64,000 nt of DNA. Source: an uncultured Bacteroidota bacterium (lineage in GTDB: Bacteria > Bacteroidota > Bacteroidia > JABEUT01). The DNA lies in the NCBI GenBank assembly GCA_903916255.1, contig CAIWVW010000132.1, positions 1 through 64,000 on the forward strand. Reading direction: 5' to 3'. The notes beneath the pieces are model-generated. The model did not search any database and was not told the origin of the DNA. It saw nothing but the letters and a program-made list of their open reading frames with translations. The position numbers and the translations under genes were made by a program. Shown here piece after piece: positions 20,141 through 30,325 of this stretch (its first letter is position 1; each line of letters opens with the position of its first letter).

Positions 20141-20182
20141 TCATTCATTAGCCCCGCCATTTATGGTGGGGCTAATGAATGA
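20141..20182. terminator. Long hairpin after korB
   Basis: TCATTCATTAGCCCCGCCAT-TT-ATGGTGGGGCTAATGAATGA, 20-bp stem with one wobble; no strong T-tract. Confidence 0.65.
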
Positions 20183-20327
20183 TTTGAATTTTCATTTCAA
20201 CGACCTGACCGCATGTTGCCTTGGCTTTAGCGGTGGCGCAAGGTCGCAGGCCATTCGAAACGTTGGACATTACATTCTATTCGTTATTTTTGTTTTTGTA
20301 AAGATTAATAATTTTTATAAAACAGTC

Positions 20328-21263
20328 ATGTTTTCTCTATTTAAAAAGAAAGACGATAATATTGAAGTTCCTGAATGGGCAAAATTCTTTAAAAAAGGAG
20401 AATACCCTAAATTCATCTCATTTGTTAAAGCTTATTTTGAGAAAAAGGGAATGTCAATTACGTTTAATAGTAATCAAATTCAAGTGCATGATGGAATATT
20501 AAAAGGGGATAAACTTGGATTGATTAATGTTGCACAAAAATGCCATCAAGCTGAAGGTGATGAATGGATTAGGATAATAAATGACCATTTTGAAAACCTG
20601 GCAAAAGCAAATGCATTTAGTGATAATTTTGATAAACATATTGATAATTTTGATTATGTAAGGCCATATATTGGCGTAAGCCTATACCCTCAAAGTTATC
20701 TCATAACTGTTAAAAGAGAAGTTGTTATTATCAAGAATATTACGGAGGAAATTATTGCAATGCTTGTATTTGATTTCCCGGATGCAATTAAAAGCATACA
20801 ACCTGAAGATGCGATTAAATGGGGTTACACACAAGACCAATTATTCGAGATCGGTATTAATAATATCCGTGAAAAATATACGGTTGAAATATCGCAAGAG
20901 AAATTAGGTGAGTTTAGCATTTGGTTCGTTCAAAGTAACCACTTCTTTACTCCAAATATTATTTATAATTTTAAAAATAATCCCAAACTAATTGGCTCTA
21001 AAGGTTCGTTAATAGGTTTGCCGCATAGACATTCAGTGTTAATTTATCCAATAGAAAACTTGGATACACTAAAAGCAATTAACACGCTAATTCCAATTAT
21101 AAATGGAATAAGCAATGAAGGCCCGGGAACATTAAGCGATAAATTGTATTGGTATAGGGATGGAGAATTTATGGACCTACCATATAAATTAGAGAATAAA
21201 AAATTACAATTCTATCCTCCTGAATCTTTTGTTGAAATACTAAATACGTTAGCAGAAGTTTAA
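20328..21263 (+). CDS. Hypothetical protein
   Basis: Start MFSLFKKKDDN at 20328 preferred; the ORF opening at 20163 would begin inside the hairpin. Confidence 0.7.
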   Translation: MFSLFKKKDDNIEVPEWAKFFKKGEYPKFISFVKAYFEKKGMSITFNSNQIQVHDGILKGDKLGLINVAQKCHQAEGDEWIRIINDHFENLAKANAFSDNFDKHIDNFDYVRPYIGVSLYPQSYLITVKREVVIIKNITEEIIAMLVFDFPDAIKSIQPEDAIKWGYTQDQLFEIGINNIREKYTVEISQEKLGEFSIWFVQSNHFFTPNIIYNFKNNPKLIGSKGSLIGLPHRHSVLIYPIENLDTLKAINTLIPIINGISNEGPGTLSDKLYWYRDGEFMDLPYKLENKKLQFYPPESFVEILNTLAEV

Positions 21264-21301
21264 TATAGTTTTGTATATATTATTGATAATCAATAGTATG
21301 A

Positions 21302-22753
21302 CTATTTCGTCATGTCCAGCTTCTCCGGTTTGGCAGCCATTTCTTTCAACAAGGTTTTATACTCGGGCATAGAGTGCAAGCCCGTAAACCTGCCGTCATC
21401 CTCCAATCGTTTGGAGTCGGTAAAACCTAATTTAACTGCTTCGTGCAACTCTTCCAATGCTTTGCCGGGGCTGGGTGTGCGGCCTGTCATATATAGAGAT
21501 GCTTCGATGTAACAATGCTCCGGATTCTTCGGGTCGACCGAGGCATATAATCCATTAAAGTAAGAGGCGGCAGGGTAGTTTCCGGAATTCAATTCACCAT
21601 TGGCGCCCATATACATTACCAGGCTTAAATAGCCCAGCATCCGCTGAGTTTGCAAAGCAGCAGGAGAAGTGGTATCCTTCTGGATACGCTTTTTCATGAT
21701 GGCTATTTTGTTATCCCACCAGGCTTGGTCCATTTTACTCATGTGTGCCCGGAACTCCAGTATTTCCTGGGCTTCCTGGGCTTCAAAGATTTCTTCGTCT
21801 TTAAAGTATTTTTGAAGGGCATCCGAATTTTCCAACTCCTGAACAGTGGCAGCATATTTGCCCAAATCATCCAAATCGCGCAAAAAGTTGAGCAGCTTTT
21901 TATAGGTATAATACTCCTGAACAATATCTCTTTTTTTGTGCCAGTCGGCGGCTTCTTTTAAAAAGCCCTCATGCATGGTTTTTATCAACGAATCATTTTT
22001 AGGCATAGTTTTCATGCGCATAGCATCAGCATCCAGCCATTGAAAAGCCTGTTCCGCAACTGAAACGGGCGGCCACTGGTGTTTTCCGTTATATACAATT
22101 AACTGGTGGGCCAAATTAGTTGAATCAAGCAGTTTATCCAGTTGCTTTACGGTTACATTGTTAAAGTCTTTGTCACCAACAAAAGAGATGAAGGAGAAAG
22201 GTTGTTTGAGGGGTGGATGCTCTTCCGGGAAACCACCACCACAAGCTACAACTCCTGCAACTCCGCCATCGGCAATGGCCACCATAGACGCTACCTTGGC
22301 GCCACCGGAAAATCCGAAGGTGTACAAACGGTTGTTGTCAATCGATAAACGAATCCAGGTATCTTTCATAAATGCTTCGGCTGCTTTTTCGGAAGATTCC
22401 CATTGTTGGCCGTTTTTAGAATTGTAGGTTCCGGCTAAAATGAATCCGTACTTTTCGGCTAAATCTTTGTACAATAAAACCGGCAGATTACCCACTCCAT
22501 GCGGGTCGAAGAAATAAATAACCGGCCACTTTTTATTGGTATCGTAATGGGTGGGCAGATAAACGGCGTATATTTGGGAAGAATCATCGGCACAAATGAC
22601 GGAATCGATAACTATCCCTTTTTTCAGTGGTTTTAAGTATGCACCTGAATGTTGTAAGGGTACTGTTTTGATATCTCCTTTTGCAGAAGAAGACTTACCA
22701 TGGCATCCGCACAAAATAAAAACTGAAATAAATAAACTGATAAAATACCGCAT
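21302..22753 (-). CDS. Alpha/beta-hydrolase (esterase-like) lipoprotein
   Basis: Lipobox VFILCGC; WPVIYFFDPHG, LYTFGFSGGAKVAS. Confidence 0.8.
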   Translation of the reverse strand: MRYFISLFISVFILCGCHGKSSSAKGDIKTVPLQHSGAYLKPLKKGIVIDSVICADDSSQIYAVYLPTHYDTNKKWPVIYFFDPHGVGNLPVLLYKDLAEKYGFILAGTYNSKNGQQWESSEKAAEAFMKDTWIRLSIDNNRLYTFGFSGGAKVASMVAIADGGVAGVVACGGGFPEEHPPLKQPFSFISFVGDKDFNNVTVKQLDKLLDSTNLAHQLIVYNGKHQWPPVSVAEQAFQWLDADAMRMKTMPKNDSLIKTMHEGFLKEAADWHKKRDIVQEYYTYKKLLNFLRDLDDLGKYAATVQELENSDALQKYFKDEEIFEAQEAQEILEFRAHMSKMDQAWWDNKIAIMKKRIQKDTTSPAALQTQRMLGYLSLVMYMGANGELNSGNYPAASYFNGLYASVDPKNPEHCYIEASLYMTGRTPSPGKALEELHEAVKLGFTDSKRLEDDGRFTGLHSMPEYKTLLKEMAAKPEKLDMTK

Positions 22754-22813
22754 GATACAATTACTTAATATCCCCGCAAGTTACTTTTTTTCTAAACTTG
22801 CACCACAAAAATT

Positions 22814-24064
22814 ATGATAGCTGAAATTATTACCATAGGAGACGAGCTGCTTATTGGGCAGGTTGTAGATACTAATTCTGCCTTTATTGCCAGCAGGTTA
22901 AACGATGCCGGAATACATGTGCATCAAATAACTTCGGTATCGGATAAACGGGAACATATTATAGAAGCCCTGAGAAATGCCGCACAAAAAGCAGATATTA
23001 TTCTAATGACCGGCGGTCTTGGCCCAACAAATGATGATATTACCAAACTTACACTTTGCGAATACTTCAATGTAGGCTTGCGTTTTGATGCGGAAGCCTA
23101 TAAGGATGTGGAATATGTATTTAAAATACGTGGCAGAGAGGTAACGGAAGTAAACCGCCGCCAAGCTGATTTACCGGAGAATTGTACCGCTTTGCCGAAC
23201 AAAAATGGTACTGCGCCAGGCATGTGGTTTGATGTGGATGGTAAGATTTATATTTCGATGCCGGGCGTCCCTTATGAGATGAAAGCATTAATGGAAGATG
23301 AAGTAATACCCAAACTCCAAAAGCAATTTACACTTCCGGTTATAGTGCATAAAAATGTACTGACAGTTGGCATAGGAGAATCTATGCTGGCAGAAAAAAT
23401 TGCCGACTGGGAAAATTCATTGGCGCAAGTTGGAATAAAGTTGGCATACCTGCCTTCTATTGGAATGGTGCGGCTAAGGCTAAGTACAAGAGGGGCTGAC
23501 AGAAGTATTCTTGAAAAGACTGTGCAGGATAAAATCAATGTATTGAAAGATTTAGTGGGTGAATATATTTATGGATACGATAATGAAACCCTCGAAGAAA
23601 TAGTTGGTAAACTGTTAAAAGAAAATAAACAAACCATATCACTTGCGGAAAGTTGTACCGGTGGCTATATTTCGCATTTAATTACGGCCGTTGCCGGAAG
23701 TTCAGATTATTACAAAGGTTCGGTAATTGCCTATTCGTATGAAATAAAAACCCTGGAGTTGGGCGTGGATGAAACAGTGTTAAATAGCAGAGGAGCAGTA
23801 TCACAAGAGGTAGTGGAACAGATGGCATCCGCAGTGCGGAAAAAGTTTAATACCGATTATTCTATTGCAGTATCAGGCATTGCCGGGCCTGGAGGAGGCA
23901 CACCCGAAAAACCTGTCGGGATGGTTTGGATTGCCATTGCGACATCTGAAAAAGTATTCAGCAAAAAATGCCAGTTTGCAAATAACCGCCTTCGGAATAT
24001 ACAGATGACCGCGAATACAGCATTAAATTTGTTACGGAAAGAAATACTAATGAGTTTAAAGTAG
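22814..24064 (+). CDS. cinA: CinA family nicotinamide-nucleotide amidohydrolase
   Basis: IITIGDELLIGQVVDTNSAFIA, LMTGGLGPTNDD, SLAESCTGGYISHLIT, GIAGPGGGTPEKPVGMVW. Confidence 0.95.
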   Translation: MIAEIITIGDELLIGQVVDTNSAFIASRLNDAGIHVHQITSVSDKREHIIEALRNAAQKADIILMTGGLGPTNDDITKLTLCEYFNVGLRFDAEAYKDVEYVFKIRGREVTEVNRRQADLPENCTALPNKNGTAPGMWFDVDGKIYISMPGVPYEMKALMEDEVIPKLQKQFTLPVIVHKNVLTVGIGESMLAEKIADWENSLAQVGIKLAYLPSIGMVRLRLSTRGADRSILEKTVQDKINVLKDLVGEYIYGYDNETLEEIVGKLLKENKQTISLAESCTGGYISHLITAVAGSSDYYKGSVIAYSYEIKTLELGVDETVLNSRGAVSQEVVEQMASAVRKKFNTDYSIAVSGIAGPGGGTPEKPVGMVWIAIATSEKVFSKKCQFANNRLRNIQMTANTALNLLRKEILMSLK

Positions 24065-24143
24065 AAAGTTTGTAAAGTTATAAAGTAAGAAAAAAATTAT
24101 ATCTTTATGAACTTTTATACTTCATAAATTAATACAAACCATA

Positions 24144-24875
24144 GTGAAAGCCGTAGGCATTATACCCGCCCGATTCAATTCTACCCGTTTCCCCGGCAAG
24201 CCATTGGCTGATATAAAAGGGAAAACGATGATTCGGCGTGTATATGAACAAGCCGAAAAGAGCGAATTGCTTTCCGCCATTTTTGTAGCAACCGATGATG
24301 AGCGAATAGTTACGGAAGTGAACAGCTTCAGCGGGAACGCTATTATGACTTCACCCAAACACCAAAGCGGAACGGACCGTTGTTTTGAAGTGCTGGAAAA
24401 AATAGGGAAGGACAAATACGATATAGTGGTAAACATTCAGGGTGATGAGCCATTTATTCATCCTGAACAAATTGATAAGGTAATTAAGGCTTTCAAGCAT
24501 GAGAATGTACATATTTCAACGCTTGGACACAGCATAACTGACAGCCGAGATTTGATTAGTCCATCGCTTGTTAAAATTGTTAGAAAAGTAAATGGGGAAG
24601 CCCTTTATTTCAGCCGCTCCCCTATCCCATTTATGCGTGAATCGAGCAATAAAGACTGGACCAAACTCCACCCCTATTTAAAACATATAGGCATTTATGC
24701 GTATCGCTCAAAAGTATTGGAAGAAATCGTGAAACTGCCTATGTCATCCTTGGAAAAAGCCGAATCATTGGAGCAATTACGCTGGCTGGAAAATGGCTAT
24801 TCTGTAATGGTTGAACTGACCGATAAGGAATCTTTCCCTGTAGATTATCCGGAGGATTTGAAGAAGTTTATTTAG
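24144..24875 (+). CDS. kdsB: 3-deoxy-manno-octulosonate cytidylyltransferase
   Basis: IPARFNSTRFPGKPLADIKGK, VVNIQGDEPFI, HIGIYAYR. Confidence 0.95.
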   Translation: MKAVGIIPARFNSTRFPGKPLADIKGKTMIRRVYEQAEKSELLSAIFVATDDERIVTEVNSFSGNAIMTSPKHQSGTDRCFEVLEKIGKDKYDIVVNIQGDEPFIHPEQIDKVIKAFKHENVHISTLGHSITDSRDLISPSLVKIVRKVNGEALYFSRSPIPFMRESSNKDWTKLHPYLKHIGIYAYRSKVLEEIVKLPMSSLEKAESLEQLRWLENGYSVMVELTDKESFPVDYPEDLKKFI

Positions 24876-26547
24876 CGCTTCTCGGGTATGTTATCTCCGT
24901 TGGCTGATACTGCATATTCAAATACTCGATTTTAATTTCAGCATCGGTCACACTAAGCACTTTCCAGCAGAAACAACAAAAGCAAGGTGTTTCACGCGGG
25001 GCATTATATAATTCCGATTTACCGGTATTGAAATCATAGAGTATCAGTTTTCCGCCACGGCGGTATGTGCCTTCAAACATCATTATGTTTTTAACAGTAT
25101 CCATATAAAATGGCGTGGCACCATATAGAATATCTCCTCCGGTGCGCTTGTTTACAATTTCCACTTTTATAGGGTTCGCTTCAAGATGTGTAGCGACTAC
25201 TACCACACTGTCGAAATCCTTATACACATAGCCAAGCACATTTAAAGACAAGGTAGTGTCAGATTCATGTTCCGATACTTCATTCTCAATAAAATCTTTT
25301 CGCAGGCACAAATAATTAAGGCTGTCATGCTTTTTATAAACCAGCATATATCCCGATTTCAGTGGTTGGGTTTTGTATATTTTCTCCTTATGCCTCCATG
25401 TTCCATAATGTATTTTATACTCCACACGCCTGTTTTTGGCCCGTCCTTCCGGCGATAAGTTATTTCCAACCGGGTCGGCGCAACCATAGCCTCTGGGCTT
25501 AATTCGGCTGGTATCTATTCCCCGTTTGCTTATATATTCTGCAACGGCTTTGGCCCGCTCCCTTGACAGAATAAGGTTTTTCACATCTATTCCGGTATTG
25601 TCGGTATACCCGTTGAATTCTATTATGGTATTCGGATTATAATATAAATAGTCCGCCAGTTGGTCCAACTCCTTATAGGCACCGGGCAGCAAATCTGATT
25701 TATCCGTTTCAAACAAAATATTTTCAAGTATGGTATTTTGGTCCGGTTTAATATCTTTTACAGGAACAGCCTTTACTTTAACCGAACTATCCCTTGTAAT
25801 TTTCATTCTATCTGCATGAGGTAAGGTATTAGTATCTTGTTCACAACGGCAGGGCTGGCCATCTTTTACTTCTTCCACGCATACATCATCAATGTAATAA
25901 TAGGACCTTACGGGAACATCTTTGGCAAGCGTAACAAGATATTTGATGTTGCATTTTTCGGCTTTATCAAAATTACCAATAGTCATAAATTTTTCATTGC
26001 CTTTCGCTTTGTAGGTCCATAGAATTTCCACCCATCTTCCGGAATCGGCAATAACTTTAGTGTTGTAATTCAGTTGAGGTTTTATTGTAATTCTTGCCGC
26101 ATCGCCTGTTTTATTTACTTCCTCGCTAAACAAGACTCCAATATTTCCTATGGCACATTCTGACAACTTTGCCAACGCCACATAAAATTTCACATAATAC
26201 TCTTTCCCTTTTTGCAGCGGGGTTCTTAATTCGGTGGATAGATATTCCCTGTAATTATCAGGTGCATCTGATTGATATAAATAAAACCCTGCATAAGCAT
26301 TACCCGAACGCGGTTTTTGAGAGCCTACAAAATTATCTGGAACTCCTATTTTACTTACTCCGCAACATGCATTAAAATAATCGGGCGTACCATCTGTCGG
26401 CCGAAACCATCCACCAGAAAGGGTTATTTGACTTTGATATTTGGGGCAGGTTTGATAAATTTCAAAACTACCGTTAAAAACAAGGTTCTGCGCCGAAAGA
26501 GAGTTTACTGCAAGAAGAAATAAAAGTAATAGGGTAATTTTTTTCAT
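24868..26547 (-). CDS. OmpA-family outer membrane protein
   Basis: C-terminal ILFETDKSDLLPGAYKELDQLADYL..IEFNGYTDNTG..LSRERAKAVAEYI..GYGCADP..NRRVEYKI. Confidence 0.9.
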   Translation of the reverse strand: MKKITLLLLFLLAVNSLSAQNLVFNGSFEIYQTCPKYQSQITLSGGWFRPTDGTPDYFNACCGVSKIGVPDNFVGSQKPRSGNAYAGFYLYQSDAPDNYREYLSTELRTPLQKGKEYYVKFYVALAKLSECAIGNIGVLFSEEVNKTGDAARITIKPQLNYNTKVIADSGRWVEILWTYKAKGNEKFMTIGNFDKAEKCNIKYLVTLAKDVPVRSYYYIDDVCVEEVKDGQPCRCEQDTNTLPHADRMKITRDSSVKVKAVPVKDIKPDQNTILENILFETDKSDLLPGAYKELDQLADYLYYNPNTIIEFNGYTDNTGIDVKNLILSRERAKAVAEYISKRGIDTSRIKPRGYGCADPVGNNLSPEGRAKNRRVEYKIHYGTWRHKEKIYKTQPLKSGYMLVYKKHDSLNYLCLRKDFIENEVSEHESDTTLSLNVLGYVYKDFDSVVVVATHLEANPIKVEIVNKRTGGDILYGATPFYMDTVKNIMMFEGTYRRGGKLILYDFNTGKSELYNAPRETPCFCCFCWKVLSVTDAEIKIEYLNMQYQPTEITYPRSAK

Positions 26548-26656
26548 GGTATAAAAGTAGAAGATTTATTCTTCTCTATTTAAAAATCCCTTCCATTATA
26601 GTTCAATAGGGAGGATAGCTACAATTTCTTTAACTTCGCAACCCTATTAAATAATC

Positions 26657-28444
26657 ATGCTTAGAACACATACATGCGGTGAACTCACCATAAACGATGC
26701 CGGAAAAGAAGTAACCCTTAGCGGTTGGGTATTCCGCAGCCGCGACCAGGGCGGAATGATATTTATCGACCTCCGCGACCGTTACGGTGTTACACAATTG
26801 GTATTCCTCAATCCTGCTAAAGCTGTGGACAGTGGCCAGTCATCAGCGGTCAGTCAGAAACTATATGATGATGTTAAAACCCTTGGCCGTGAATTTGTGA
26901 TAAAAGCAACAGGAAAAGTACAAAAGCGTTCAAAAAGCAACCCGAATCTTTCTACCGGCGAAATAGAGATTTTGGTGGAATCATTGGAACTATTGAATGC
27001 TTCCAAAACTCCTCCATTTACCTTGGAAGATGAAACTGACGGTGGAGATGAACTCCGCATGAAATACAGGTATCTCGACTTGCGCAGGGATGTGGTAAAG
27101 AATAATTTACTCAACCGCCATAAAGTTGCCCAGGCTATCCGCGAGTATTTAGACGGACAAGGTTTTGCCGATGTTGAAACACCTTTTTTAATTAAAAGTA
27201 CTCCTGAAGGGGCCCGGGATTTTGTAGTTCCATCCCGTGTTAATCAAGGTGAATTTTATGCATTACCCCAATCTCCTCAGACGTTTAAACAGTTGCTGAT
27301 GGTTGCCGGTTTCGACCGCTATTACCAGATTGTACGCTGTTTCCGCGATGAAGATTTACGTGCAGACCGCCAGCCGGAATTCACTCAAATAGACTGTGAA
27401 ATGGCTTTTGTGGAGCAGGAAGATGTGCTCAATATGTTTGAAGGGATGGTTAAACATGCATTCAAAAAAGTGCGAAACATTGAGTTTGGTGCATTCCCTC
27501 GCATGACCTTTGCCGATGCTTTGAAATATTACGGAAACGATAAGCCTGATACCCGTTTTGAAATACTGCTGCATGAAATTACCGATGTTGCAAAAGGCAA
27601 AAACTTCAACGTAATAGATGGCGCAGAATACGTGGGCGCAATTGCCGTTCCCGGAGCATCGGAATATACCCGCAAACAAACCGATGAGCTTACTGAATTT
27701 GTAAAGCGTTCGCAGATTGGCGCCAAAGGATTGATATATGTGAAGTATGCTGTGGATGGCACACTCAAATCATCCGTAGATAAATTTTATACACCCGAAG
27801 ATTTGAAAAAATGGGCCGATGCTGCTGAAGCAAAACCCGGCGATTTGATTCTGGTTGTTGCAGGTGACTTAACCACTTCCCGCAGGGCTTTATCTGAACT
27901 GCGTTTGGAATTGGGTAACCGCCTCGGACTTCGCGACAAAAATGTTTACAAACCTTTGTGGGTATTGGATTTCCCATTGCTGGAAGCCGATAAAGATACC
28001 GGCGGCTGGGTAGCAACTCACCATCCGTTCACTTCGTGGAAAAAAGAAGATGAACACTACTTTGAAACCGACCCCGGAAAGATTCGCGCGAATGCATACG
28101 ACTTAGTAATAAATGGGGTTGAACTCTCCAGTGGCTCAATTAGAATACATGACAGAAGTAAACAAGAGAAGATGTTCAGCACGATTGGGCTTAGTAAAGA
28201 AAACTACGAAAAGAAGTTTGCCTTTATCCTTAATGCTTTTGAATATGGCGCACCACCGCACGGAGGTATTGCTTTCGGGTTCGACAGGTTTTGTTCTATA
28301 TGCGTTGCCAATGAAGATTATATCCGTGAATTTATTGCCTTCCCGAAAAATAATGCCGGACGCGATATTATGATGGATACCCCTTCTACATTGAGCGATG
28401 AGCAACTGAAGGAATTGGGATTGAAAGTAGAAATACCAAAATAA
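26657..28444 (+). CDS. aspS: Aspartyl-tRNA synthetase
   Basis: [47 protein letters not shown]. Confidence 0.96.
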   Translation: MLRTHTCGELTINDAGKEVTLSGWVFRSRDQGGMIFIDLRDRYGVTQLVFLNPAKAVDSGQSSAVSQKLYDDVKTLGREFVIKATGKVQKRSKSNPNLSTGEIEILVESLELLNASKTPPFTLEDETDGGDELRMKYRYLDLRRDVVKNNLLNRHKVAQAIREYLDGQGFADVETPFLIKSTPEGARDFVVPSRVNQGEFYALPQSPQTFKQLLMVAGFDRYYQIVRCFRDEDLRADRQPEFTQIDCEMAFVEQEDVLNMFEGMVKHAFKKVRNIEFGAFPRMTFADALKYYGNDKPDTRFEILLHEITDVAKGKNFNVIDGAEYVGAIAVPGASEYTRKQTDELTEFVKRSQIGAKGLIYVKYAVDGTLKSSVDKFYTPEDLKKWADAAEAKPGDLILVVAGDLTTSRRALSELRLELGNRLGLRDKNVYKPLWVLDFPLLEADKDTGGWVATHHPFTSWKKEDEHYFETDPGKIRANAYDLVINGVELSSGSIRIHDRSKQEKMFSTIGLSKENYEKKFAFILNAFEYGAPPHGGIAFGFDRFCSICVANEDYIREFIAFPKNNAGRDIMMDTPSTLSDEQLKELGLKVEIPK

Positions 28445-28450
28445 ATACAA

Positions 28451-28539
28451 TGGAACGCAGATGACACAGATTGTTTATGATTTAATAAGATTTTTATTAT
28501 CCGTTTTCATCTTAAGCAATCCACGTCATCTGCGTTCCA
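28451..28539. repeat. Inverted repeat TGGAACGCAGATGACACAGATTG...CAATCCACGTCATCTGCGTTCCA
   Basis: 23-bp arms, 20/23 complementary. Confidence 0.8.
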
Positions 28540-28558
28540 TGTTCTAAAAATCTAAACT

Positions 28559-28996
28559 ATGAACCACAACTTACAAGTATCGGAATCAATTACAGTAAAT
28601 GTCGCTGCATCCAGGATGTGGGAAGTATTAACCAACCCGGAAATTATTAAAGAATACCTTGTCGGAACCGAAATGGTAACCGATTGGAAAGTAGGCAGCC
28701 CAATAGTATTTCAGGGAGAATACCAGGGCCATAAGTATAGCGACCATGGGGTAATTATGGAACTGGAATTCCATAAGCACATTGCCTACAGCTATTGGAG
28801 TGGCTTCTCGGGCCTGGAAGACAAACCCGAAAACTACAGTATGGTTATATATGACCTTGAATCTATAGATAGCACCCACACAAAATTCACATGGACCCAA
28901 AAAGGTTATCCCGATGAAACCCGTCAGGCACATTCACAAAGTGGCATGAAGGAGTTTTTGGAGCAGATAAAGGGGATTGCTGAAAGACAGTTATAA
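28559..28996 (+). CDS. SRPBCC/AHSA1-like domain protein
   Basis: SESITVNVAASRMWEVLTNPEIIKEYLVGTEMVTDWKVGSPIVFQGEYQG. Confidence 0.85.
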   Translation: MNHNLQVSESITVNVAASRMWEVLTNPEIIKEYLVGTEMVTDWKVGSPIVFQGEYQGHKYSDHGVIMELEFHKHIAYSYWSGFSGLEDKPENYSMVIYDLESIDSTHTKFTWTQKGYPDETRQAHSQSGMKEFLEQIKGIAERQL

Positions 28997-29043
28997 GATA
29001 TGAGAGATAAGATGTAAGTGGTTTATACTGTTGCTTGTTTCTT

Positions 29044-29051
29044 TATCTTTG
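29044..29051 (+). promoter_or_regulatory. Bacteroidota -7 box TATCTTTG
   Basis: TAnnTTTG match 19 nt before ATG 29071. Confidence 0.5.
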
Positions 29052-29070
29052 CTAAAAGGACCCCCGCAAA

Positions 29071-29739
29071 ATGAAGCAACTACTTCCCCGCTTTTTACTT
29101 GTATTTTCTCTCCTCTCCCTTTTCAGTTGCACCATAACCAAACGGAAATACACAGGCGGCTATTATGTAAACTGGCATAGCAGAGCGCCGGAGGCAAGGG
29201 TACTTATTCCGATTCAAAGCAAACATACTGTACCAGGAAAAATAACACAAACAAATAGTCCTATCACAAAAAAGCAAGTCGTTTCGCAACCTGAAGAAAC
29301 TATCACTTACAAATTGGTGCAGGCTGTTAATTTATCCAGAAATAAAAGAGAACCATTAAAAACTATTTCTGATAATTTCATATCTTCAACTTATCCGGCA
29401 ACACCACAAAATGAGGTGCAGGGGCATTCAATTCAAAAGCATCATACTCCAAGGGGGTTGCCGGTTTTGTTTGGCCTTTTAGCTATTTTGGGAAGTTTAA
29501 TAAGTTTAATGCTCTGTCTCCCGTTTTATGCGTTTCCCGCAATCGGCGGAGTGCTTTCTGTTCTTATAACTCTGGTATTTATTATCCTTACTTTATCTTT
29601 TGCCAAAAATATTCTGCGGGGAGTAAAAAACGACCCTAATAGCCGAGGAAAGGGCTGGGCTAATTTGAGCCTGTTTTTTGTAGTTATTGCGTCCCTCTTT
29701 CTTATATTTTCGGTTTATGCGCTAATTATATCACAATAA
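29071..29739 (+). CDS. Hypothetical lipoprotein with C-terminal TM helices (DUF4190-like)
   Basis: Lipobox SLFSCTI; TM segments near C-terminus. Confidence 0.6.
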   Translation: MKQLLPRFLLVFSLLSLFSCTITKRKYTGGYYVNWHSRAPEARVLIPIQSKHTVPGKITQTNSPITKKQVVSQPEETITYKLVQAVNLSRNKREPLKTISDNFISSTYPATPQNEVQGHSIQKHHTPRGLPVLFGLLAILGSLISLMLCLPFYAFPAIGGVLSVLITLVFIILTLSFAKNILRGVKNDPNSRGKGWANLSLFFVVIASLFLIFSVYALIISQ

Positions 29740-29769
29740 TAATTTTTCTGTTGGGTCTGCAATATTAAC

Positions 29770-30084
29770 CTATCCCCTAAACCCAATCTTTCCGATAAGC
29801 AATTGCCAAAACATTTTCAAGTCGGAGCCAAAGCTGTAAAAAGGGTTTTTGAATGTAGCAGGATGGTTGTGTTCAAACAAATAATGTCCGGCAAAGCCGA
29901 GACCATACCCCCATAAAGGCGATGCGAATGCCCACCATTTATTATTAAAGGCTACAAGTACTGTCACCAGGAAGATAATGCCTATAAAGGTGCCTATAAA
30001 GTGCAGGCTGCGGCAAACTACATTGGAATGCTCCTGCAAATAGAAAGGATAGAATTCGTTGAAGGAATTGAATTTTGTTGGCAT
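29770..30084 (-). CDS. Mpo1/DUF962-like small membrane protein
   Basis: FNEFYPFYLQEHSNVVCRSLHFIGTFIG and GLGFAGHYLFEHNHPATFKNP. Confidence 0.88.
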   Translation of the reverse strand: MPTKFNSFNEFYPFYLQEHSNVVCRSLHFIGTFIGIIFLVTVLVAFNNKWWAFASPLWGYGLGFAGHYLFEHNHPATFKNPFYSFGSDLKMFWQLLIGKIGFRG

Positions 30085-30124
30085 AAAACAAAGATAGGAA
30101 ATTCATACATACTCTATATTACAA

Positions 30125-30256
30125 GAGATTCCTCACTTCGTTCGGAATGACAACGACTTATATAAAGGAAGCGGGGAGTTGCGGCGGGCTTCGCCCACCG
30201 CAACTCCCCTAAAAAATACAATGAGCCCAGTCATTCCGAATGAAGTGAGGAATCTC
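30125..30256. repeat. Composite nested repeat (family B): outer GAGATTCCTCACTTCGTTCGGAATGAC arms around inner GC hairpin
   Basis: Outer arms 30125-30151/30230-30256; inner GGGGAGTTGCGG 30173-30184 / CCGCAACTCCCC 30198-30209. Confidence 0.9.
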
Positions 30257-30325
30257 ATAAAGAACAAAAAATAGCCTGCAATTTACATTGCAGGCTATAT
30301 AAAATAATTGCCGGTAGGGCTCCGA

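Noticed and set aside
20163-20327. N-terminal extension MVGLMNDLNFHF... of the 20163 ORF
   Set aside because: Would start inside the long hairpin and cross the attC-like structure; ATG 20328 is more plausible
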